From: Paracoccaceae bacterium
Lineage (GTDB): Bacteria; Pseudomonadota; Alphaproteobacteria; Rhodobacterales; Rhodobacteraceae
DNA: 5,046 bases
Assembly: GCA_027080755.1 (NCBI GenBank)
Contig: JALWQC010000295.1
Span: 1-5,046 of the forward strand
Reading direction: 5' to 3'
A program made the position numbers and the translations under genes. Positions 1 through 5,046 of the stretch are shown one piece after another. Below the pieces are notes generated by a model. The model searched no databases, was not told the DNA's origin, and was given only the letters and a program-made list of their open reading frames with translations. Each line of letters opens with the position of its first letter. Position 1 is the first letter of the stretch.

Positions 1-574
1 CGGGGTGATTTACACCCATGAACACGCCGATCATACCCACGGCATCGATGATCTGCGCATGGTGGTTTTCAACCGCGGTTCCCGCTTGCCGGTCTGGGCC
101 AGCCCCGAATGCACCGACAGCCTGCTGGCGCGCTTTGGCTATGCCTTTATCCAGCCACCCGGCAGTTCTTATCCGCCGATACTGGAGTTGCAGGAACTGG
201 AGGGGCCGGTGGAAATCCCCGGGGCGGCGGGGCCTGTTGCCTTCCAGCCGTTTCTGGCCAAACACGGCCGGATTGATGCGCTGGGTTTCCGGATCGGGGG
301 GCTGGCCTATCTGCCCGACGCGGCCGAGATTTACGAGCCTTCCTGGCAGGCGCTGGAAAACCTCGATGTCTGGGTGGTGGATGCGCTGCGCTACAAGCCC
401 CACCCCACCCACGCGCATCTGGAACGCACGCTGGAATGGATTGCGCGCGCAAAACCGGCCCGCGGGGTGCTGACCAACATGCATATCGATCTGGATTACG
501 ATGTCCTGAACGGGGAAACCCCCGACCATGTAACCCCTGCCTATGACGGGATGGTCATCGAGTTACCCGCATGA
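1..574 (+). CDS. MBL-fold metallo-hydrolase, PhnP-like (5' end missing)
   Basis: This is the C-terminal 190 or so residues of a metallo-beta-lactamase-fold hydrolase. The reading frame is open to the left edge, and the GTG at base 5 is an internal valine in a core strand just before the metal site, not a start. Numbering from that valine, the metal-binding HxHxDH motif is THEHADH (H5, H7, D9, H10). Further likely metal ligands are H87 (AKHG), D105 (YLPDAAEI), H136 or H138 (THAHL) and H160 (LTNMHIDLDY). The spacing resembles PhnP-type phosphodiesterases, which act on phosphoribosyl cyclic phosphate, but no phn genes are visible. Proteins of this group are usually about 260 residues, so roughly 70 are missing. 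In many alphaproteobacteria such a gene follows a TatD-type DNase gene; that neighbour would lie outside the window. The family call is firm; the substrate is unknown. The stop overlaps the next start. Confidence 0.9.
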   Translation, partial: GVIYTHEHADHTHGIDDLRMVVFNRGSRLPVWASPECTDSLLARFGYAFIQPPGSSYPPILELQELEGPVEIPGAAGPVAFQPFLAKHGRIDALGFRIGGLAYLPDAAEIYEPSWQALENLDVWVVDALRYKPHPTHAHLERTLEWIARAKPARGVLTNMHIDLDYDVLNGETPDHVTPAYDGMVIELPA

Positions 575-1506
575 TCCTTGATCTGCTAGAGGTCGTCCTG
601 CCCGTCTTTCTGGTGATCGGCGCGGGGTATCTGGCCGTGCGGCTGAAGGTGTTCGGGGATAGCGCGGTGGACGGCCTGATGGATTTCGCGATCAAATTCG
701 CGGTGCCGTCCTTGCTGTTTCTGAACATTATGCGGCTGGATCTGGGGGCCTATTTCGACTGGCGCTTGCTGGTGACCTTTTTCAGCGGGGCCTTCGCGGC
801 CTTTGTGCTGGGGATTGTCGGGGCGCGGGTTTTGTTCAAACGCCGCCCGGGGGATTCGGTGGCGATCGGTTTCGGGGCGATGTTTTCGAACTCGCTTCTG
901 CTGGGCCTGCCGATTATGGAGCGTGCCTACGGCCCTGATGCACTGGCGGGGAATTTCGTGATCCTGTCTGTCCATGCTCCGCTGATCTATCTTGTCGGCA
1001 TTTCGGTGATGGAGGCGGCGCGCTCCGACGGGCGCGGGCTGGCGGGGACGACCCGTGTTATCGCGCGCGCCATGTTCCGCAACACGCTGATGATCGGGCT
1101 GGCGCTGGGGTTTGTGGTCAACCTGTCCGGCCTTGTCCTGCCGTCCGCCGTCCTGCCGGCCATTGAGCTGGTGGCCCGTGCGGCCCTGCCGGCGGCGCTG
1201 TTCGGCCTGGGCGGTATGCTGACCCGCTACAGCCTGCGCGCCTCTGTTGGCGAGGCGGGGCTGATTACCGTTCTGTCCCTGCTGGTGCATCCGGCCGTGG
1301 CCTATGTGCTGGCCACGCAGGTTTTCGATCTGTCGGTGGAATTCACCCGCTCGGCCGTGGTTACGGCGTCGATGGCGCCGGGGGTGAATGCCTATGTGTT
1401 TGCGAAAATGTATAACCGTGCCGTAGGGGCCGCCGCCAGCGCGGTTCTGCTGGCAACGGGGTTGTCAATCCTGACCATACCCGTCTGGTTGTATATTCTG
1501 GGCTAG
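571..1506 (+). CDS. AEC (auxin efflux carrier) family transporter
   Basis: This 311-residue inner-membrane protein belongs to the auxin efflux carrier family of secondary transporters, whose bacterial members move small carboxylates or other organic anions. It is almost wholly hydrophobic, with about ten predicted membrane segments. The N-terminal half carries FSNSLLLGLPIMERAYG (residues 105-121), which matches the family's SN-x-x-x-LGLP signature. The C-terminal half carries MAPGVNAYVFAKMYN (268-282), the second conserved region, and ends in a hydrophobic helix, TGLSILTIPVWLYILG. The length is normal for the family and the protein looks intact. The ATG lies inside the stop of the upstream hydrolase gene (ATGA), and no strong Shine-Dalgarno sequence precedes it, so translation is probably coupled to that gene. 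The stop TAG overlaps the stop of the convergent permease gene by 4 bp. The substrate cannot be read from the sequence. Confidence 0.92.
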   Translation: MILDLLEVVLPVFLVIGAGYLAVRLKVFGDSAVDGLMDFAIKFAVPSLLFLNIMRLDLGAYFDWRLLVTFFSGAFAAFVLGIVGARVLFKRRPGDSVAIGFGAMFSNSLLLGLPIMERAYGPDALAGNFVILSVHAPLIYLVGISVMEAARSDGRGLAGTTRVIARAMFRNTLMIGLALGFVVNLSGLVLPSAVLPAIELVARAALPAALFGLGGMLTRYSLRASVGEAGLITVLSLLVHPAVAYVLATQVFDLSVEFTRSAVVTASMAPGVNAYVFAKMYNRAVGAAASAVLLATGLSILTIPVWLYILG

Positions 1507-2441
1507 GACGGGGATAGGCCGCGCAAGCGTTCCGAGCGGCGGCGCAGCATTTCCAGCGTAGCCAGCAGCACGATAGAGATGGCCACCAGAATTGTCGCCA
1601 CGGCCAGAATGGTCGGGCTGATCTGTTCGCGGATACCGGACCACATCTGGCGCGGGATGGTTTTATCCTCGGGGCCGGCCAGAAACAGCACGGCGACGAC
1701 CTCGTCAAAAGAGGTGATAAAGGCGAACAGGCCGCCGGAAATCACCCCGGGCAGGATCAGCGGCATCTGGACCTTGAAAAAGGTGCGCAGCGGACCGGCC
1801 CCCATATTGGCCGAGGCCCGCGTCAGGCTTTTGTCAAACCCGACCAGCGTCGAGGTAACCGTGATAATCACAAAAGGTGTGCCAAGCGCCGCATGGGCCA
1901 GAATTACCCCCAGTTTGGAACCGGCCAGGGCTTGCTTGCCTTCTACAAACGGGTTGAAATCGTTGGAGTAGAAATAGAACATCCCGGCTGCCGTCACCAC
2001 CAGCGGCACGATCATCGGCGAGATCAGCAAGGACATGATCGCCCCTTTGAACGGCATTTCCGAGCGGCTGAGGCCGATGGCGGCCAATGTGCCGAAACCG
2101 GTGGCCAGCAATGTGGCCCAGAAGCCGATGATAAAGCTGTTTTTGGTGGCGCGGATCCATTGGGCATTGTTCCACATATCGGACCACCATTCCGCCCCCG
2201 TCGCATCGGGGTTTACCATGCCGTTGGCGAAAATATCGCGATACCAGCGCAGGCTATAGGCCTCGGGGTCCAGATGCAGCATGCCGGAGGTGAAGGTAAA
2301 ATAGGGCTCGTGGTTGAAGCTGAGCGGGATGATGATCAGGATCGGGGTGATCAGGAACAGAAACACCAGCCCCGTCAGAAACCGGAAGGTATAGTGCCAG
2401 ATCTTCTGGCCCGTTGTGGTATAAGGGGGAAGCTTGGCCAT
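1503..2441 (-). CDS. ABC transporter permease, PotC/YdcV-like
   Basis: This 312-residue inner-membrane permease of the binding-protein-dependent (BPD_transp_1) family is probably the second channel subunit of a polyamine-type importer. Membrane segments fall at about residues 20-42, 101-125, 134-156, 177-200, 234-256 and 278-297. The cytoplasmic EAA loop that docks onto the ATPase is at 206-233 (LTRASANMGAGP...MPLILPGV), with the conserved G and the closing LPG. It is followed by SFDEVVAVLFLAGP (244-257) and an IPRQMWSGIRE segment, both typical of PotC/YdcV-type permeases. A loop of about 55 residues lies between segments 1 and 2. The start follows the upstream permease stop after only 3 bases (TAA CCT ATG). 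The best Shine-Dalgarno candidate is weak and lies inside the upstream gene, which suggests translational coupling. The C terminus is Arg-rich and cytoplasmic. The family call is firm; the substrate is inferred. Confidence 0.93.
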   Translation of the reverse strand: MAKLPPYTTTGQKIWHYTFRFLTGLVFLFLITPILIIIPLSFNHEPYFTFTSGMLHLDPEAYSLRWYRDIFANGMVNPDATGAEWWSDMWNNAQWIRATKNSFIIGFWATLLATGFGTLAAIGLSRSEMPFKGAIMSLLISPMIVPLVVTAAGMFYFYSNDFNPFVEGKQALAGSKLGVILAHAALGTPFVIITVTSTLVGFDKSLTRASANMGAGPLRTFFKVQMPLILPGVISGGLFAFITSFDEVVAVLFLAGPEDKTIPRQMWSGIREQISPTILAVATILVAISIVLLATLEMLRRRSERLRGLSPS

Positions 2442-2444
2442 AGG

Positions 2445-3701
2445 TTAACCCATTTTCATGTTATCAATGCCCACGATCTTGTCGTAGAGCCAGTAGAAGA
2501 TCAGCACAATCATCAGCAAAATCCCGCCAAGCGCCGCTGCCAGTGACCAGTTCAGCGATTTTTGCATGTGATAGGCAATGAAGTTGGAAATCATCTGTCC
2601 GTCCTGCCCGCCAACCAGTGCCGGCGTGATGTAGTAGCCGATCGCCAGAATAAAGACGAGCAGCCCGCCCGCGCCGATCCCCGGGATCGTGCCGGGGAAA
2701 TACACTCGCCAGAAGGCCGTCCAGTTGGTCGCGCCCAGCGATTTGGCCGCCCGCAGGTAAGAGGGCGGAATGCCCTTCATTACCGAATAAAGCGGCAGGA
2801 TCATGAACGGCAGCAGGATATGCGTCATGGCGATAATTGTGCCGGTCATGTTGTAGATCAGGCTGAAACGGTGGTCATCGTCGGTCAGGCCGATCCAGAC
2901 AAAAAGATTGTTCAGCACCCCGTGCGCCTGCAACATGGCAATCCAGGCCGTTGTGCGCACCAGAAGCGAGGTCCAGAACGGCAGCAACACCAGAATCATC
3001 AGCAGGTTGGACTGGCGCGCCGGCAGGCTGGCCAGCAGCCAGGCAACCGGATAGCCCAGCACCAGCGTTGCCAGGGTTACGGTCGCGGCAATCAGGATGG
3101 TTTTGATGAACAGATAGACATAGATGCGGTCCCGCTCGGGCAGACGCTCGAATGAACCGTCGGCCTTGTATTCCATATCAAGCGCCGCCGCATAGAAAGC
3201 CGGTGAATATTTCAGCGAGGCCACTTTCATTGCCTGCCAGACAGCCATATCGCCCCAGTCCTCGTCGATGTCCTGCAAGGCTGCGGCGTAGGGGGGGGAC
3301 AGCTTCGCGGCCTTGCGGGCGGTTTTGGTAAACATGGAACGGGTGCCGGACAGCTCGCGGTTGACCCGTGTTGCGACCTGCCCGATTGTCTTGTCTTTCC
3401 GGGCCTGTATCAGATCCCCGACAAGGGCGGCATACATGGATTCATCCGGCGGCGTGGTCGTGTCCCAATCGGCCAGAACCGCCGTGGTCAGCGGCATGTT
3501 CCGCGAAAAGGTATCGTTTTTAACCCCTTGTATCATAAGGGAAATGATCGGCACCATGAAGCTGATGACAATAAAGAGCAAAAGCGGCGCAACCAGTGCA
3601 AAGGCCCTTGCACGGCTTACAAAAAGAGCTTGCGCAAGCTTCTTTTTCAAAGGCGTGCCATCGGCGGCCAGAACCGGCCCTGTGTGCGTGTCGTCGCTCA
3701 T
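2445..3701 (-). CDS. ABC transporter permease, PotB-like, with long periplasmic insert
   Basis: This 418-residue inner-membrane permease forms the channel with the downstream permease. The chosen start (MSDDTHTG) has a GGGGAA Shine-Dalgarno sequence 5 bases upstream. A 14-codon extension to 3743 would begin inside the intercistronic hairpin and has no matching ribosome site. Segment 1 is at about residues 33-57. A hydrophilic, charged stretch follows at about 60-193. The remaining segments are at about 196-222, 231-256, 283-305, 345-367 and 386-407. The EAA loop is at 315-342 (YLRAAKSLGATNW...FPGTIPGI). PotB-type permeases such as the E. coli protein are about 280 residues, so the extra ~130 residues lie almost entirely in the first periplasmic loop. 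That recalls the enlarged periplasmic loop of MalF, but I see no sequence similarity to it. The gene is third of four in the visible operon. Confidence 0.92.
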   Translation of the reverse strand: MSDDTHTGPVLAADGTPLKKKLAQALFVSRARAFALVAPLLLFIVISFMVPIISLMIQGVKNDTFSRNMPLTTAVLADWDTTTPPDESMYAALVGDLIQARKDKTIGQVATRVNRELSGTRSMFTKTARKAAKLSPPYAAALQDIDEDWGDMAVWQAMKVASLKYSPAFYAAALDMEYKADGSFERLPERDRIYVYLFIKTILIAATVTLATLVLGYPVAWLLASLPARQSNLLMILVLLPFWTSLLVRTTAWIAMLQAHGVLNNLFVWIGLTDDDHRFSLIYNMTGTIIAMTHILLPFMILPLYSVMKGIPPSYLRAAKSLGATNWTAFWRVYFPGTIPGIGAGGLLVFILAIGYYITPALVGGQDGQMISNFIAYHMQKSLNWSLAAALGGILLMIVLIFYWLYDKIVGIDNMKMG

Positions 3702-3706
3702 GGATA

Positions 3707-3712
3707 TTCCCC
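3707..3712 (-). promoter_or_regulatory. Ribosome binding site of the PotB-like permease
   Basis: The minus-strand sequence GGGGAA lies 5 bases before the ATG at 3701 and supports that start over the in-frame ATG at 3743. It sits just beyond the T run of the intercistronic hairpin, so the permease has its own ribosome entry site downstream of the structure. Confidence 0.6.
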
Positions 3713-3714
3713 GC

Positions 3715-3751
3715 AAAAAAAGGAGGCGGGAGGGGCAGAACACCCCTCCCG
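3715..3751 (-). terminator. Intercistronic hairpin with T run after the binding-protein gene
   Basis: On the minus strand, 7 bases past the binding-protein stop codon, CGGGAGGGG (3751-3743) and CCCCTCCCG (3735-3727) form a perfect 9-bp stem with a 7-base loop. The sequence CCTCC and then seven T (3721-3715) follow. The stem is very GC-rich. The T run starts 5 bases after the stem, which is later than in a strong intrinsic terminator, so partial termination or protection of the upstream message from 3' exonucleases is more likely than a full stop. The permease start lies only 13 bases beyond the T run, so transcription must often continue. Confidence 0.65.
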
Positions 3752-3758
3752 TCAGGTT

Positions 3759-4835
3759 TTATTTTGCCAGCCAGGCGTTGAAACGCTCGTTCAACTGGTC
3801 AGCATTGTCTGCCCAGAATTCGAAGTCGTTAACCAGCGCATTTTTCAGGTTGGCTTCGGCGGTCGGCATATGCGGACCCATTTCGGTCTTGCCGTCGCTG
3901 TAAAGACCGACGAGCGCGCCCGAGGATTTGCGGGCCGGACCGTAGGAAATCCACGATGCCTGATCGGCCAGACGCTGCGTGTCTGTCGAGAAGGCGATGA
4001 AGTCCAGAGCCAGATCCTTGTTCGGCGCACCTTTGGGAATAACCCAGAGGTCAAAGTCCATGATCTGGCCGTCCCAGATAACCTCGAAGGGTTTGTTCTC
4101 GGCCACCGCGGCGTTGAAGATACGGCCGTTATAGGCGGTGGTCATGGTGACTTCGCCGTCGGCCAGCAGCTGCGGCGGCTGTGCGCCGGCTTCCCACCAG
4201 ACGATGTCGTCCTTGATGGTGTCCAGCTTGGCAAAGGCGCGGTCTACACCTTCGGGCGTGTTCAGCACGTCGTAAACCTGATCGGCGGGAACACCGTCGG
4301 CCATCAGCGCCATTTCCAGGTTGGCTTTCGGCCCCTTGCGCATGCCGCGCTTGCCCGGGAAGTCGGTGGTGTTGAAGAAATCGTCGATGCTGTCAACGCC
4401 GTGGGTCTTGCTGGAATCTACGGCAAAGATAGTGGACCAGACGATGTTGGCAACGGCACAATCCTGCAGGGCGCCGGGGATGAAATCTTCCTCGGCCGGG
4501 GTGCCATCGGGGGCGGGCGGCAGGATGGATTTGTCGATTTCTTCCAGCAGGCCTTCGTCGCAACCGCGAACCGCGTCGGACAGTTCAACGTCCACCACGT
4601 CCCAGCTGACATTGCCGGCCTCTACCTGTGCTTTGATTTCGGCCAGACCGCCGTTGTAATCCTCGGAAACGATGGTGTTGCCGGTCTTTTCCATCCACGG
4701 TTTGTGGTAGGCTTCGACCTGCGATTTCGTATAGGCACCGCCCCAGGACACCACGGTAAGGGTGCCTGCGGTTGCGGCTACTGTGCCGACGGCCAGAAGG
4801 GCGGTTGCACTGAATAGAACGTTTTTGAGCTTCAT
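3759..4835 (-). CDS. Periplasmic substrate-binding protein of polyamine-type ABC importer
   Basis: This 358-residue extracellular solute-binding protein of the PotD/PotF type captures the substrate in the periplasm and delivers it to the two permeases. Residues 1-23 form a Sec signal peptide: KLK, then a hydrophobic core, then a likely cut after ATA-23. The mature protein opens with TLTVVSWGGAYTKSQVEAY, a hallmark of the family. Residues lining the PotD polyamine pocket appear to have counterparts in W31, Y35, W213/W214, D262 and Y298; this alignment was made by eye from memory. Two cysteines, C92 and C126, could form a disulfide. The start is chosen because it gives the signal peptide and has GGGAG 7 bases upstream. 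A longer in-frame ORF exists but would overlap the ATPase gene. The gene sits between ATPase and permease genes, so the function is well supported. Spermidine or putrescine is only the likeliest ligand. Confidence 0.93.
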   Translation of the reverse strand: MKLKNVLFSATALLAVGTVAATAGTLTVVSWGGAYTKSQVEAYHKPWMEKTGNTIVSEDYNGGLAEIKAQVEAGNVSWDVVDVELSDAVRGCDEGLLEEIDKSILPPAPDGTPAEEDFIPGALQDCAVANIVWSTIFAVDSSKTHGVDSIDDFFNTTDFPGKRGMRKGPKANLEMALMADGVPADQVYDVLNTPEGVDRAFAKLDTIKDDIVWWEAGAQPPQLLADGEVTMTTAYNGRIFNAAVAENKPFEVIWDGQIMDFDLWVIPKGAPNKDLALDFIAFSTDTQRLADQASWISYGPARKSSGALVGLYSDGKTEMGPHMPTAEANLKNALVNDFEFWADNADQLNERFNAWLAK

Positions 4836-4841
4836 TGAGCT

Positions 4842-4848
4842 TCTCCCT
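4842..4848 (-). promoter_or_regulatory. Ribosome binding site of the binding-protein gene
   Basis: The minus-strand sequence AGGGAGA ends 6 bases before the ATG at 4835; its GGGAG core is 7 bases away. This is good Shine-Dalgarno spacing. It fixes the start at the signal-peptide methionine rather than at the far-upstream in-frame ATG at 5045. Confidence 0.7.
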
Positions 4849-4869
4849 GTTTCACCCGTTAAATCTATC

Positions 4870-4898
4870 CCTGTGCCACGGGCAATATCCGGCACAGG
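4870..4898 (-). other. Inverted repeat between ATPase and binding-protein genes
   Basis: CCTGTGCC and GGCACAGG form a perfect 8-bp inverted repeat around a 13-base centre, extendable outward by a G-T and an A-T pair on the transcript. It lies 34 bases upstream of the binding-protein start. No T run follows, so it is not an intrinsic terminator. It may be an RNA processing or stability stem, or a protein-binding site; the sequence does not decide. Confidence 0.45.
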
Positions 4899-4905
4899 AA
4901 ATCGA

Positions 4906-4924
4906 GGCCGCGCAAGGCACGGCC
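4906..4924 (-). other. Short weak hairpin just after the ATPase stop
   Basis: GGCCG and CGGCC form a 5-bp stem, with two further inner pairs after a mismatch, 8 bases downstream of the ATPase stop on the minus strand. TCGATTTCC follows rather than a real T run. It could be a weak 3' structure or chance in GC-rich DNA. With the larger repeat at 4870-4898 it fills most of the 97 bp gap. Confidence 0.25.
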
Positions 4925-4932
4925 CCGTAAAC

Positions 4933-5046
4933 CTAGGCGTCGAGCGCCCGGCAATCTTCGGTTTGCCAGCTGACAACGGTTTGTTCGCCGACAACCAGAT
5001 GTTTGTGGCCGCTGGAATTGGGCACTTTGACAATAAAATCGTCATG
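4933..5046 (-). CDS. ABC transporter ATP-binding protein, C-terminal TOBE end (partial)
   Basis: Only the last 37 codons are present; the start and the whole nucleotide-binding domain lie beyond the right edge. The visible peptide begins HDDFIVKVPNSSGHKH and ends VVSWQTEDCRALDA before a TAG stop. This is the pattern of the C-terminal regulatory (TOBE/MOP-like) domain of PotA-type ATPases: a short beta strand, a 'V.G..V..SW' strand, then DCRALDA. The frame is continuous to the window edge. Its place directly upstream of the binding-protein gene, on the same strand, makes it the energising subunit of this importer and the first visible gene of the operon. The promoter is therefore expected outside the window. 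No Walker or signature motif can be checked here, so the call rests on the tail motif and context. Confidence 0.85.
   Translation of the reverse strand, partial: HDDFIVKVPNSSGHKHLVVGEQTVVSWQTEDCRALDA

Noticed and set aside
5..7. GTG as a start codon for the metallo-hydrolase
   Set aside because: It lies directly before the HxHxDH motif. The N-terminal part of the fold would be missing, and the frame is open upstream to the window edge.
586..1290. A 234-codon open frame on the minus strand inside the AEC transporter gene
   Set aside because: It is rich in Q, R, H and D with no domain and is the complement of hydrophobic transporter codons. The + strand frame is clearly the real gene.
1893..2546. 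A 217-codon + strand open frame opposite the second permease gene
   Set aside because: It is a Q, H, R and D rich antisense shadow that spans the junction of two real genes and has no ribosome site of note.
3702..3743. A 14-codon N-terminal extension of the first permease
   Set aside because: The ATG at 3743 falls inside the intercistronic stem and lacks a suitable ribosome site. The ATG at 3701 has GGGGAA at good spacing.
3528..4817. A 429-codon open frame on the + strand opposite the binding-protein gene and part of the first permease gene
   Set aside because: It lies antisense to two well-recognised genes, its product is of no known family, and its composition (rich in G, V, H, Q, R) is typical of the complement of a GC-rich coding frame.
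4836..5045. An upstream extension of the binding-protein frame by 70 codons to an ATG at 5045
   Set aside because: It would overlap the ATPase C terminus in another frame and bury the signal peptide inside the protein. The ATG at 4835 has a proper ribosome site.
1..5046. Mobile elements, CRISPR arrays, tRNA or rRNA genes, defence or toxin systems
   Set aside because: All but about 160 bases are occupied by recognised transport or metabolic genes, and the short gaps show only simple hairpins.

Overview
The window is GC-rich, tightly packed chromosomal DNA. It most likely comes from an alphaproteobacterium, probably Rhodobacteraceae or the Roseobacter group. That rests on the codon bias, the style of the polyamine-type ABC transporter proteins (for example an ATPase tail ending DCRALDA) and the PhnP-like metallo-hydrolase. 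The assignment is by recognition only; no search was run.

The layout is two convergent transcription units with almost no non-coding space. On the + strand, bases 1-574 hold the 3' part of an MBL-fold metallo-hydrolase gene whose start lies left of the window. Its stop overlaps the start of an AEC (auxin efflux carrier) family permease gene (571-1506) in an ATGA junction. The rest of the window is a minus-strand ABC importer operon, read right to left: the last 37 codons of an ATPase gene (4933-5046), a periplasmic substrate-binding protein (3759-4835), a first permease (2445-3701) and a second permease (1503-2441). The two units meet tail to tail, with their TAG stops overlapping in one CTAG at 1503-1506.

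The four ABC genes form a complete importer of the spermidine/putrescine (PotABCD / PotFGHI) type. The binding protein collects a small, probably cationic solute in the periplasm, the two permeases form the channel, and the ATPase powers it. The substrate cannot be fixed from the sequence; polyamines are the best guess. The AEC permease is a secondary transporter of unknown substrate with no evident functional link to the importer.

The only non-coding stretches are 97 bp between the ATPase and binding-protein genes, 57 bp between the binding-protein and first permease genes, and 3 bp between the permeases. The 57 bp gap holds a perfect 9-bp GC-rich hairpin followed by a T run. It could lower permease expression relative to the binding protein or protect the 3' end of the binding-protein message. 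The 97 bp gap holds one clear and one weaker hairpin. I see no RNA genes, mobile elements, CRISPR arrays or phage genes, and no convincing sign of a previously undescribed system. The most notable points are the intercistronic hairpin, an extra periplasmic segment of about 130 residues in the first permease, and the overlapping convergent stops.
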